Part shown: positions 33,617 to 41,922 of the stretch, one piece after another
Numbering within the stretch: position 1 is the first letter of the stretch
Layout: the number at the start of each line of letters is the position of its first letter
NCBI RefSeq assembly: GCF_030814955.1
Contig: NZ_JAUSWB010000006.1
Location: 186,001 to 250,000 of the forward strand
DNA length: 64,000 bases
DNA from: Planomicrobium stackebrandtii
GTDB lineage: Bacteria > Bacillota > Bacilli > Bacillales_A > Planococcaceae
Reading direction: 5' to 3'
Translations under genes and position numbers: made by a program
The notes under the pieces: generated by a model
Database searches by the model: none
Told to the model about the DNA's origin: nothing
Seen by the model: only the letters and a program-made list of their open reading frames with translations

Positions 33617-34294
33617 TTATCTGAATTCACCGTCTGCAATGTTAAACAGATAACTCCAGTTGTCCGCTTTGTACAGCTCATGGAAAGTAAGGCGGTCCCC
33701 AGTACCGAGGGTCACTTCTTCTCCGACAATCGCTACTACCATTGCGGTCCCTGTGTTATCCAGGTTCAAGTAAACATCTCCGATAGAAGGACGGATCGCG
33801 TTCTTCTCACGCAATACCTCTTCCAGTTGAGCATCCTGCTCCAGCTGTTCAGCCGAAACTTTGGATTTATCAAAGTAAACAATATCATTGCTGCCTGCTT
33901 CTTCTCCAGGAACCATCACATAAAATTCTTTTGATTTCACTGTGTTTTGGCGAGTAGTGATAACATTCTTGCCTTCGACCGATTCAACTTTCTCAAATTC
34001 ATTTAATGAGTAATGATCCATGTAATCCGGATCTGGTCTCGTGATTAGGATGTATCCGCCTTCTTCTGCTGGACGATCCTCACGTAAAGTATAGCGTGCC
34101 CCAAAGAATAAGAAAGAATCCATGTTCTTCGGTTTGTAGAACGTAACTTCATCAGCCTTGCTTGCGACTTGTTCCATGTCTTTGACGCGGAACATCAGCA
34201 CCGACTTTTTAGCCAGCGGTTTTACAGAATATACCTTGTGCAATTCATTTTGGTAATAAACAAATTGTCCTTTTCGTACTTGCAATAATTTCAT
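33617..34294 (-). CDS. Unknown protein with possible SH3-like/KOW segments
   Basis: I do not recognise this 225-residue soluble protein. The N terminus, MKLLQVRKGQFVYYQNELHKVYSVKPLAKKSVLMFRVKDMEQ, has the strand pattern of small SH3-like barrels (as in EF-P or KOW domains). A second such pattern seems present in RPSIGDVYLNLDNTGTAMVVAIVGEEVTLGTGDRLTFHELY. Between them lies a charged region (residues 75-165). There is no signal, membrane segment or cysteine. The start follows GGAGGG. The barrel idea is inference from residue pattern only. Confidence 0.7.
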   Translation of the reverse strand: MKLLQVRKGQFVYYQNELHKVYSVKPLAKKSVLMFRVKDMEQVASKADEVTFYKPKNMDSFLFFGARYTLREDRPAEEGGYILITRPDPDYMDHYSLNEFEKVESVEGKNVITTRQNTVKSKEFYVMVPGEEAGSNDIVYFDKSKVSAEQLEQDAQLEEVLREKNAIRPSIGDVYLNLDNTGTAMVVAIVGEEVTLGTGDRLTFHELYKADNWSYLFNIADGEFR

Positions 34295-34423
34295 AATTTG
34301 CCCTCCGATACTGTCATTGCCATGGTTTCATTCTAGAGGAAAAAAGCATAGAAGTCCATGCAAGCACTTGAATTGTTTGGTATGCTACTATCACAAAAAC
34401 TATTTATGGGGGAGGTACCTTAA

Positions 34424-34720
34424 TTGGATATTGAAAACCGAGATGAATTTATCATTAAAAAGTATCAGCAAGAAGAACAAATCATGGTTCAACTGTTTGT
34501 TCAATGGTGCACGAATTATCAGCTGAACCCCGCTGAGCTTTACCAGCGTGCGTATCCCGGGCAACCACAAAGTGCTGTGCTGACTGACGCGATCGATGAG
34601 ACGGATACCGAAGAGATGGACATAGACCATGAAACCTTGCTGGACGTTCTGCAGATGTTCGGAAATGATGATTTGGCTTTTGTCGTTTCAGAAGAAATTG
34701 AAAAACTTCCTAAAAAATAA
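34424..34720 (+). CDS. Small acidic unknown protein (TTG start)
   Basis: This is a 98-residue acidic, mainly helical protein: DEFIIKKYQQEEQIMVQLFVQWCTNYQLNPAELYQRAYPGQPQ, then a very acidic linker (AIDETDTEEMDIDHETL) and LLDVLQMFGNDDLAFVVSEEIEKL. The start is TTG after GGGGGAGG. I do not recognise a named family. It is monocistronic and converges on the small gene at 34749, with a shared terminator. Confidence 0.7.
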   Translation: MDIENRDEFIIKKYQQEEQIMVQLFVQWCTNYQLNPAELYQRAYPGQPQSAVLTDAIDETDTEEMDIDHETLLDVLQMFGNDDLAFVVSEEIEKLPKK

Positions 34721-34752
34721 AAGATCCAGTGCAACAGCACTCGATCTTTTAT
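34719..34752. terminator. Bidirectional terminator
   Basis: AAAAGATCcAGTGC-AACA-GCACTcGATCTTTT; the arms pair except for one position. Confidence 0.85.
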
Positions 34753-34946
34753 TTTTTGCGTTTCCGCAGTTCTTTTGCCTTATTTTCAATATGGCTGGTA
34801 CGCAAATTTTCGAATCGATTAGATGCGATATTGCTGTAAATTTTATCAAACTTCGACTTATCTTTAGCTGATTCACCTTCTGTTTCTTCAATTTTATCTG
34901 CTTCTATAGATTCTGGACGTTCTTCTTCTTTTGGGTCATTGACCAT
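34749..34946 (-). CDS. Small highly charged unknown protein
   Basis: This 65-residue protein is almost entirely charged or polar, with an acidic first half (DPKEEERPESIEADKIEETEGES) and a basic tail (ENKAKELRKRKK). It is probably disordered or a short helix. AAAGGAGTG precedes the ATG at good distance and a shared terminator follows, which supports a real gene over the overlapping open frame on the same strand. No family is recognised. Confidence 0.6.
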   Translation of the reverse strand: MVNDPKEEERPESIEADKIEETEGESAKDKSKFDKIYSNIASNRFENLRTSHIENKAKELRKRKK

Positions 34947-35063
34947 TAGCCCTTCACTCCTTTTTCTAAAGCAGTTCTTACTTTAAAAGTTTCCCTTCAT
35001 CGCTTCAGGATAAACACCAGAAAAAAACGGCCATCATACGATAAAAGATGGCCGTACTTTCTG

Positions 35064-36014
35064 TCAGACAGTTAGTTTCAAGCTTTTTAATTCTTTTTCG
35101 AGAAACTTGGCAAGTTCCAGCATGCCAAATTTCCCAGCTTCTGCTTCTGCATCAGCATTGTAATTGGTGTTGGTGTTCACGTCGTAAGTAAAGATATCCC
35201 CAGCAGCGTTTCGAATAAATTCAATTCCGGCTACATTGATATTGTTTTGCTGCAAGAACGCTTCATATTTTTTAAGGATGGGGTCATCAAAGCCTTGGAT
35301 TACCTGGAATTTCGGCTTTTCTTCCACTTCTTCCCCTACCGGACAAAACAAATCATCAATCCGGCAAGCATCTGCCGGACATAACTCAAACCCTTCAGAT
35401 GTATCCACTTGAACAGCATAGACAAATTTCCCGCCGACGAATTCACATCGGGTGATGAATGGTTCGGGTGCTTGAATATACTCTTGAATCAAGGTAATGC
35501 CATCAATGGACGGTTCAAATTCAGAGCCTTCGACGTATTCTCTCAAAGCTTCGTGCGAATGGAATAAGCGTACGCCCAAACCTTTGCCGGCACGATTATG
35601 TTTAGTAATGAAAGATGGAACACCCATTTTTTCAGCAGCTTTTAAAATCTGCTCTTGTCCGTTTACAGCAATTGTTTTCGGTGTTTGAATCCCTGCAGCA
35701 TTTAACGCCATGTATTGGTTAACTTTGCTGACTTCCAAACGCAAGGCGCGGCTGCCATTAAAGACTGTACGGCCATGATGCTCAAGCCATACTAGTAAGG
35801 ACTCGGTCAGCTCAGGCGCAAAACGATGGCCTCTTGTATGGGAAGATGCGCTCATTCGGCTATAAAAAATGCCTTCAGGCGGCGCTTCGTTCAAGTCGAC
35901 TAATCCCTCATTAATAAACCAGTCTTCGTAAGGCAAGTTCAGTTCATCGAGCCGTTTGAATAAATGGGTCGTCCATTCTTCATTTTCATGAATTACATAA
36001 ATTTTTTCTGACAT
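35064..36014 (-). CDS. ATP-grasp ligase (RimK-like)
   Basis: This 316-residue ATP-grasp enzyme is of the RimK/alpha-L-glutamate-ligase kind. A Rossmann-like N-terminal third contains FYSRMSASSHTRGHRF. Then come the ATP-binding segments PSFITKHNRAGKGLGVRLF (glycine-rich loop) and TLIQEYIQAPEPFITRCEFVGGKFVYAVQV. The C-terminal metal-binding region is FTYDVNTNTNYNADAE. Such enzymes join a carboxylate to an amine using ATP. It lies 11 bp downstream of the SfnG-like monooxygenase, so the two are an operon. The substrates are unknown. Confidence 0.88.
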   Translation of the reverse strand: MSEKIYVIHENEEWTTHLFKRLDELNLPYEDWFINEGLVDLNEAPPEGIFYSRMSASSHTRGHRFAPELTESLLVWLEHHGRTVFNGSRALRLEVSKVNQYMALNAAGIQTPKTIAVNGQEQILKAAEKMGVPSFITKHNRAGKGLGVRLFHSHEALREYVEGSEFEPSIDGITLIQEYIQAPEPFITRCEFVGGKFVYAVQVDTSEGFELCPADACRIDDLFCPVGEEVEEKPKFQVIQGFDDPILKKYEAFLQQNNINVAGIEFIRNAAGDIFTYDVNTNTNYNADAEAEAGKFGMLELAKFLEKELKSLKLTV

Positions 36015-36025
36015 ATTGCATCCTC

Positions 36026-37084
36026 CTAGATATTCAGCGCGCGAATCGCATTTCTTTTTTCTTCTACCAAGGGCATAACTTGTTGTGAAAAACGTTCCAT
36101 TTCCTCCAATTGCGGAGAAAATTGCAGCAGCAGCAAATCCAACCCCGCATTTTCAAAAGCGATAATCCGATCTGAAATCTGTTCAGGCGTACCGATCAAA
36201 TTCGGGCGCAAGCCACGGTTTGATACCGAGTAATCCTCCAGCTTTATTTGCTGCTCCAGCTGAGACTTGCTGACAAAGTCATTATACCCGACATAGCCGT
36301 CTGTTTCTTTGACATCGGTGATGCGCGCGTATTCTTCAGCGACTTGCTCTTCTGTATCGCGGCAAATCACATACGCCGCCATGCCGAATGTCTGCAAAGG
36401 TGAGCCGCCAGCTTGTTGGCGCAATTCTTTCATGCCAGCAATTTTTTCCTGAATCTCTTCCACCGTTCCCCCATGCATCACATAGGAATCACACGATTCC
36501 ACGATTGACTTCTTGCCTCGTGGACTTTCGCCACCAGCGTAAAGAATCGGGTGCGGGCGTTGAACTGGCTTCGGTGCAAGACGCGCATTTTGAATATCAT
36601 AATATTTCCCTTTAAATGAGAATTCCTCCTGCGTCCACATGCCTTTGACGACTTTCAAAAACTCGTCTGTCCGATCATAGCGTTCATCGTGTTCTGTGAA
36701 GTCTCCACCATATTGCTTCGCTTCTTCCGCCCACCAAGCTGACACTACATTCAGTGTAAAGCGGCCATTGGAGATTTGATCAATATTGGCAGCCATTTTT
36801 GCTGCGATGGCAGGATTATGAAACGCGGGACGAATGGCGGTCATAATTTCAATTTTTTCAGTCACTGCCGCAAGCGCTGCTGCTGTAGACCAAGCATCAA
36901 GAGAGTCAGCGGCCATCCCTTTAATATCATTTAAATTCAATTCTGCAATCAGGGTTGTATCATATCCCCATTTTTCAGCAGATTGAATGACTTTCTTAGC
37001 ATACTCAAATGTCGGTGGCATTTGCTCCTCTTCTACATTTCGCAGCCAACCTCCAAAAATCGGCAACCAAAAACCATATTTCAT
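36026..37084 (-). CDS. LLM-class FMNH2-dependent monooxygenase, SfnG-like
   Basis: This 352-residue luciferase-like monooxygenase matches the dimethyl-sulfone monooxygenase (SfnG) type: MKYGFWLPIFGGWLRNVE, YDTTLIAELNLNDIKGMAADSLDAWSTAAALAAVTEKIEIMTAIRPAFHNPAI, NIDQISNGRFTLNVVSAWW, HPILYAGGESPRGKKSI and EDYSVSNRGLRPNLIGTPEQISDRI. SfnG splits dimethyl sulfone to methanesulfinate and formaldehyde. Here its partner is an ATP-grasp ligase and not the usual sulfonate genes, so the substrate may differ. The ATG at 37084 follows AAAGG; GTG codons just upstream are alternatives. Confidence 0.85.
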   Translation of the reverse strand: MKYGFWLPIFGGWLRNVEEEQMPPTFEYAKKVIQSAEKWGYDTTLIAELNLNDIKGMAADSLDAWSTAAALAAVTEKIEIMTAIRPAFHNPAIAAKMAANIDQISNGRFTLNVVSAWWAEEAKQYGGDFTEHDERYDRTDEFLKVVKGMWTQEEFSFKGKYYDIQNARLAPKPVQRPHPILYAGGESPRGKKSIVESCDSYVMHGGTVEEIQEKIAGMKELRQQAGGSPLQTFGMAAYVICRDTEEQVAEEYARITDVKETDGYVGYNDFVSKSQLEQQIKLEDYSVSNRGLRPNLIGTPEQISDRIIAFENAGLDLLLLQFSPQLEEMERFSQQVMPLVEEKRNAIRALNI

Positions 37085-37242
37085 CTTCACCACACCTTTC
37101 CTTTTCGGCCCAACTTCTCGAAAGATTCAATCTTTTAACAGAATAAAAACAGTATACAATAAAACCTTTAATTCTTACCAGTAAACTAGACTTTAAATTC
37201 TCTAGAAGAAAAATGCCAAATTGGCCATCTACCCCCTGTAGA

Positions 37243-37722
37243 TCATTTTGCGAATGAAGCCGGCATAACCACAGCGGTAACTTCACCTGTCGCACACAAT
37301 GTATTGCCGGCATAAACCTCTGTCTTCACTTTGAATTTCTTTGGATGGATTTCTTCAATTTTTCCCACAGCTTTCAAAACAACTCCCTGGGGAGTGGGTT
37401 TCAGATAGTCGACATGCAGAGAAGCTGTAACAAAGCGCGGAGGTGATTCACCACTGCCAGGTTCAAACCCATTTTTCCGATGCAACGCTAAAGCAGCAGA
37501 ACCTGTCCCGTGGCAATCGACCAATGACGCAATCAATCCCCCGTAAACAAATCCCGGAATAGCAGTGTGAACAGATTTTGGCTCATACAACGTGACAGTC
37601 TCCTTACCACTCCAAGCTGTTCTAAAATGATGCCCTTCTTTGTTGAGCCGTCCGCAGCCATAACACCAGGCAAAGTCTTCTGCATAGTCATCCTGTATAG
37701 CGATTACTGAGTGGTTTTCCAT
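37243..37722 (-). CDS. PaaI-type thioesterase (hot-dog fold)
   Basis: This 159-residue hot-dog thioesterase has the PaaI pattern GFVYGGLIASLVDCHGTGSAALALHR with the active-site Asp/His region, then TASLHVDYLKPTPQG and VKTEVYAGNTLCATGEVTAVVMP. An N-terminal extension contains a CYGCGRLN motif whose Cys pair could bind metal; this variant is known in related thioesterases. It lies about 160 bp upstream of the monooxygenase on the same strand, so co-transcription is possible. The substrate is unknown. Confidence 0.85.
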   Translation of the reverse strand: MENHSVIAIQDDYAEDFAWCYGCGRLNKEGHHFRTAWSGKETVTLYEPKSVHTAIPGFVYGGLIASLVDCHGTGSAALALHRKNGFEPGSGESPPRFVTASLHVDYLKPTPQGVVLKAVGKIEEIHPKKFKVKTEVYAGNTLCATGEVTAVVMPASFAK

Positions 37723-37797
37723 AATGTATTCCCCTTTTCTTTTAGTTGATTGGCAATATCAAATATTGGCTTTCCTTAAATGTGCCTTTTTATGCCC

Positions 37798-37844
37798 AAA
37801 GGAAAAAGCATGATCCTTTTCATCAGATCATGCTTTTCCTTTTT
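37798..37844. terminator. Strong hairpin, probably a terminator of an upstream minus-strand unit
   Basis: GGAAAAAGCATGATC / GATCATGCTTTTCC with T-rich flanks both ways. No plus-strand gene ends here, so it most simply terminates minus-strand transcription from 37.9-38.25 kb. Confidence 0.7.
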
Positions 37845-37890
37845 CCATCCCTCGAAAATCCTGAGGGATTTTTGCACGCGGAAAATTTTA

Positions 37891-38233
37891 TTAAATTCTT
37901 TCTACAAACTGTACATCTCTGACGAATACGAAACTCTCGTCATTGCAGTTTAGTTGCGCTGACATGCATTTGCCGATAGGGCAATTGGGTTCACGTGTAC
38001 TTCTCAGTGAATTTTTTGATTCTGCAGCCAGGCTTTCAATTGCACTTCCACAAAAAACTTACGGCTTACTGTTTGAAACACTTTCCGGATAGAAACCCGA
38101 GTAACGATGGTTCCTGACAAGAGTGAATATCGTCAGTAAAGCAAATTTCCCGCCAAGGCCGTGCAGTTTCTCGTCTGAAGGCGATTCTGGATTGGATCCA
38201 GTCGTATCTTCCGACGGTGATTCCGCCTTGTAC
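37891..38233 (-). pseudogene. Possible decayed minus-strand coding region
   Basis: In one minus-strand frame, two open segments are separated by a single TAA (38059-38061). The first (about 38062-38229) is rich in Ser/Pro/Glu. The second (38058-37891) ends CPIGKCMSAQLNCNDESFVF and VRDVQFVERI followed by tandem stops, then by strong hairpins. The second segment is protein-like, with three cysteines, but has no clear start codon or ribosome binding site. It may be a broken gene or chance openness; another frame (38066-38248) is also open. The rest of 37723-38377 holds only hairpins and the pepF promoter region. Confidence 0.25.
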
Positions 38234-38377
38234 TTTTATATTACCCACTCTTCCGCTGGAACTAAACCTATTTTTTAAAATTTTTTAATAAATTCTGAAT
38301 AATATTTTTACTTTTCATCTCCTTCCCTCTATACTAATAATTAGTTCGAAATCCGTAATACATAGAGGAGAGATTAT

Positions 38378-40192
38378 ATGGTTAAAAGTTTGCCCGTACG
38401 TTCAGCCATTTCCGATGAAGAAAAATGGGATTTATCCAGTTTATTCAACAGCGTTGCCGAGTTTGATCAAGCCCTGGAAAATTTGGAAAAGGAAGCCCAA
38501 GCTTTAAATCAAAAAACGCAAGGAACCATCGTCGATGTGCAAACTACCATTCAGGCGTTAACGGATTACACGGCTTTTCTCGAAAAGTTAGTTATAGTAA
38601 GCACCTACGCAAGTTTGACGATCAGCACCGACCAAACCAACGATGAAGCTCAATTGCAGTCCAGCAAATTCAGCGCTGCATCAGCCAAAATCAGCAGCAA
38701 GCTGTCTTTTATCAACAGCGAGCTTCTTGCCTTGCCGAGAGAAACCTTAGAGCAGGCAATGCAGGAATCTGCAGAGTTCAAAGTATTTCTTGAAAAGCTG
38801 CTTCGCAGAAAGCCTTACCAGCTGCACCCTGAAGTGGAAAAAAGCCTTGCCGCTTACTCTTCTACTTTCAGTGCGCCATACGGTCTTTACAACACCACAA
38901 AAATGGTCGATATGAACTTCGACGATTTCGAAGTAAATGGCGTAACCTACCCGCTCAGCTATGTCTCTTTTGAAGGAGACTGGGAAGCAGAGCCGGATGC
39001 GGAGCTTCGTCGGGCAGCATTTGATGCCTTTTCCAAAAAGCTCAAAGATTATCAGCATACGACTGCGAAAACTTATGACATGCAGTTGCAGACAGAAAAA
39101 ACTACAGCGGACCTTAGAGGCTATGACAGTATTTTCGATTTTCTTCTGTTCAATCAGGAAGTCGACCGCTCGCTTTATAACCGCCAAATTGATTTGATTA
39201 CCAAAGAACTGGCACCGCATATGCAGAAGTACGCCAAGCTATTGCAGAAAGCTCACGGCTTGGACCGCATGACGTTCGCCGATTTAAAAATTTCTTTAGA
39301 TCCGAGCTACGAACCGGAAATTACCGTGGAAGAATCCAAAAAATACATTGATGATGCACTTTCCATTATGGGCACGGACTATATTGAAATGGTTGACCGG
39401 TCGTATTCTGAACGCTGGATTGACTTTGCACAAAACAAAGGAAAATCGACCGGAGCCTTCTGTTCAAGCCCATACGGTGACCATCCCTATATTTTGATTT
39501 CCTGGACCGGCCGCATGAATGAAGTCTTTGTGCTTGCTCACGAACTTGGACATGCCGGCCATTTCTATAACGCCAACCGTGAACAGAACATCTTTAATGC
39601 GCGGCCTTCCCTTTACTTTATCGAAGCCCCATCGACGATGAATGAAATGCTGGTCGCCAACCATCTGCTGAAAAGTTCAGAAGATCCGAAATTCAAACGT
39701 TGGGTGATTTCATCGATTGTGGCCAGAACCTATTACCACAACTTTGTCACTCACTTGCTGGAAGCTGCCTATCAGCGCAAAGTGTACGAGCGGATTGATG
39801 AAGGAAAAAGCGTCAACGCCGGTATTTTAAACGCCATTAAACGCGGTGTGCTGGAAGAATTCTGGGGAGATGCCGTTGATATTACAGATGGCGCCGAATT
39901 GACTTGGATGCGCCAGCCGCATTATTACATGGGCTTGTATCCGTACACCTACAGTGCCGGGTTGACCATCTCCACTCAAGTATCCAAACGGATCTTGAAT
40001 GAAGGCCAGCCGGCTGTAGATGATTGGCTGGAGGTTCTAAAAGCTGGGGGCACCAAGACACCGGTGGAGCTTGCACAAATGGCCGGAGTCGATATCACGA
40101 CCGAACAGCCGCTGCGAGACACCATCGCCTACATTGGCGAACTGGTGGACGAACTGGTGCGCTTGACTGAAGAAATTGAGCAAACTGTATAG
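38378..40192 (+). CDS. pepF: Oligoendopeptidase F (M3 family metallopeptidase)
   Basis: This 604-residue cytoplasmic zinc peptidase cleaves short peptides. The catalytic HELGH is at residues 388-392 (LAHELGHAGHFYN), with the third zinc ligand Glu in the following IEAPSTMNEMLV. WTGRMNEVFVLAHELGH and the substrate-binding HYYMGLYPYTYSAGL near the C terminus are also conserved. The length is normal for PepF. ATG follows AGAGGAGAG; a TATACT element lies about 45 bp upstream. It is monocistronic with its own terminator. Confidence 0.95.
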   Translation: MVKSLPVRSAISDEEKWDLSSLFNSVAEFDQALENLEKEAQALNQKTQGTIVDVQTTIQALTDYTAFLEKLVIVSTYASLTISTDQTNDEAQLQSSKFSAASAKISSKLSFINSELLALPRETLEQAMQESAEFKVFLEKLLRRKPYQLHPEVEKSLAAYSSTFSAPYGLYNTTKMVDMNFDDFEVNGVTYPLSYVSFEGDWEAEPDAELRRAAFDAFSKKLKDYQHTTAKTYDMQLQTEKTTADLRGYDSIFDFLLFNQEVDRSLYNRQIDLITKELAPHMQKYAKLLQKAHGLDRMTFADLKISLDPSYEPEITVEESKKYIDDALSIMGTDYIEMVDRSYSERWIDFAQNKGKSTGAFCSSPYGDHPYILISWTGRMNEVFVLAHELGHAGHFYNANREQNIFNARPSLYFIEAPSTMNEMLVANHLLKSSEDPKFKRWVISSIVARTYYHNFVTHLLEAAYQRKVYERIDEGKSVNAGILNAIKRGVLEEFWGDAVDITDGAELTWMRQPHYYMGLYPYTYSAGLTISTQVSKRILNEGQPAVDDWLEVLKAGGTKTPVELAQMAGVDITTEQPLRDTIAYIGELVDELVRLTEEIEQTV

Positions 40193-40212
40193 GTTCTTAA
40201 GCATTAACTAAA

Positions 40213-40247
40213 TAAAGCCGTGCGCAGTTCGTTTGCGCACGGCTTTT
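40213..40247 (+). terminator. Terminator of pepF
   Basis: AAAGCCGTGCGCA / TGCGCACGGCTTT has a short loop and is followed by TCAAG. The arms are perfect. Confidence 0.85.
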
Positions 40248-40352
40248 CAAGTTGTCAGGAGCCTTCTATCAAGCATTAGTTTTCAAAAGCTTACCGGTCG
40301 CTTTGGGATTCACATCTATGCGTAGATTTCTTTCGTAAGAATCCGGTCTGGA

Positions 40353-40412
40353 CGACTGTAAATTTATTTGAGCGACTGCAAATTCGTATGAGCGACCACA
40401 AATTCATTTGAA
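40353..40412. repeat. Three degenerate 20-bp tandem repeats
   Basis: CGACTGTAAATTTATTTGAG, CGACTGCAAATTCGTATGAG and CGACCACAAATTCATTTGAA follow each other exactly in phase, and a fourth begins (CGCCCATAAT). They lie in the convergent gap 40248-40542, which holds nothing else I can name. Confidence 0.8.
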
Positions 40413-40542
40413 CGCCCATAATAAAAAATCCATTTATAAGACCTTATCAAAATCACCTCAAAAAACGGCGTGCCTGTAACACTGGATTGGATTCGCAACA
40501 ATAAAAATGTTCAATTGCTGCAATGAAGGCATGAAAATTTTT

Positions 40543-41829
40543 TCAGGCATTCTTTTTACGCCATAACAGGAGCTGTTCCACACCAATAGCGATTAGGGTA
40601 CCGGTGATCAGACCGTTTGATAAAGTAGCCGCGACAACAGATGGCAGGTTCGCCATGCTTTCAGGCGGAACGAACATGATGCCGACCCCGCTCATCAAAC
40701 CGAATGCAGCCACTTTGTAGGAATGCTGCCAATCTGTTTCATTTTCCAGTTCCGTAAAGGCCATCTCCACCATTTTGGTGAATACGGCAAAAATGACAGC
40801 ATACGCCACTGGAGCCGGTAAAGAAGCAAGAATAGCCATCACTGACGGAAAAAAACTGATCAGCACGACAATAACGCCACCGAAGATGAACGGCTTTAGC
40901 GCTGGGGTTCTGGTGGCACTGACAAACCCAGCTGCCCCTGAAATCGGTACGGGACCGATGGACGAAAAAAGACCGGCAATGATGTGATTAATCCCGGAAG
41001 CTGTTGAAGCCTGTTTGATGCGGTCCGGCACATGAATCGAGAAGGAATTTTTAAGCACGCTCTCCATTACCCGAATCGATGCCATCATATTGGCAATCAG
41101 CAGGATGGTCAAAAACAAAGCCGTAACAAACATGCCGCTATCCCAGATCAGCGGTCCAAAAACCAGCATTTCCGGAAACGATACCAAAGTATTCGCCCCG
41201 CTTTCCGCTTCAGGCGATTTGCCGAGAATCCAGAAAATCAGCCAGCCGGCAGCAATCGCAAATAGGATGGAATAGCGGCTGACCCAAGGCACTTTGTGGC
41301 CCATGAAAAAGAAAGTCAATAAGATGACCGCAATGCCGCCCATCAGCACTAGCCCGTCCACCGGATCGCCTTTCGAAACAATTCCCAACAAACCCGCTAA
41401 AATCGACTCGCTGATTTGGAGCACCAATAGCAGCAAGTAAACGAACGTGATGGTGGGTGTAAAGAAAATCTTAAGCTTATCGACCAGGCCGCTATAAGCA
41501 AATACGATAAACAGCACTCCGCTATATAACAAGCCGCTTTGCAGTGCTTGAAGAGACTCCTCCATAGAGCCATACAGGATTCCAACCAGCCCTGCGTAAA
41601 CAATGAAAATTCCCCACCATAAACCGGCCGGTCCTTCGTTGATCGGCATGCGGTGGCCGATTGAAGCTTGAACCAGGCAAGCGATGCCCAGCACAAACAT
41701 GGTTCGCTGGACGAATAGCGCTGTATCCGCCGTATCCATGCCAAAGATGCTGGCAATGGCAATTGGTGCTGCGATAGAAGAGGCAATCAAAAAGACCGCC
41801 CATTGCACACCGCCAAAAATATTTTTCAT
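40543..41829 (-). CDS. NCS2 family nucleobase permease (uracil/xanthine type)
   Basis: This 428-residue carrier with about 12-14 membrane helices belongs to the NCS2 nucleobase:cation symporters. Visible segments are FGGVQWAVFLIASSIAAPIAIASIFGM (helix 1), GHRMPINEGPAGLWWGIFIVYAG, ANMMASIRVMESVL, and ASGINHIIAGLFSSIGPVPISGAAGFVSATR, which carries the family's conserved region of helices 9-10. Which base it imports is not clear. The ATG at 41829 is preferred because GTGGGGAAA precedes it. A cre-like AAAGCGCTT overlaps that leader. Confidence 0.87.
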   Translation of the reverse strand: MKNIFGGVQWAVFLIASSIAAPIAIASIFGMDTADTALFVQRTMFVLGIACLVQASIGHRMPINEGPAGLWWGIFIVYAGLVGILYGSMEESLQALQSGLLYSGVLFIVFAYSGLVDKLKIFFTPTITFVYLLLLVLQISESILAGLLGIVSKGDPVDGLVLMGGIAVILLTFFFMGHKVPWVSRYSILFAIAAGWLIFWILGKSPEAESGANTLVSFPEMLVFGPLIWDSGMFVTALFLTILLIANMMASIRVMESVLKNSFSIHVPDRIKQASTASGINHIIAGLFSSIGPVPISGAAGFVSATRTPALKPFIFGGVIVVLISFFPSVMAILASLPAPVAYAVIFAVFTKMVEMAFTELENETDWQHSYKVAAFGLMSGVGIMFVPPESMANLPSVVAATLSNGLITGTLIAIGVEQLLLWRKKNA

Positions 41830-41840
41830 AAGCGCTTTCC
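41827..41840 (-). promoter_or_regulatory. Possible cre site over the NCS2 leader
   Basis: On the minus strand GGAAAGCGCTTATG contains the palindromic cre core AAAGCGCTT, but three outer consensus positions are not met. It lies directly over the ribosome binding region. Confidence 0.3.
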
Positions 41841-41895
41841 CCACTTCTTCATTCTGTCAATTGCTTACAGTATACACCTTTTGAAAAGATCAAAA

Positions 41896-41922
41896 AAAGA
41901 CCCGACAATTGTCAGGCCTTCG
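41896..41922 (-). terminator. Terminator overlapping the stop of the small membrane gene
   Basis: On the minus strand CCTGAC-AATT-GTCGGG is followed by TCTTTTTTT. The TGA stop codon is part of the left arm. Confidence 0.75.

Noticed and set aside
38066..38248. 60-codon minus-strand frame starting with GTG
   Set aside because: Weak ribosome binding site and atypical sequence. Another frame in the same stretch looks more protein-like.
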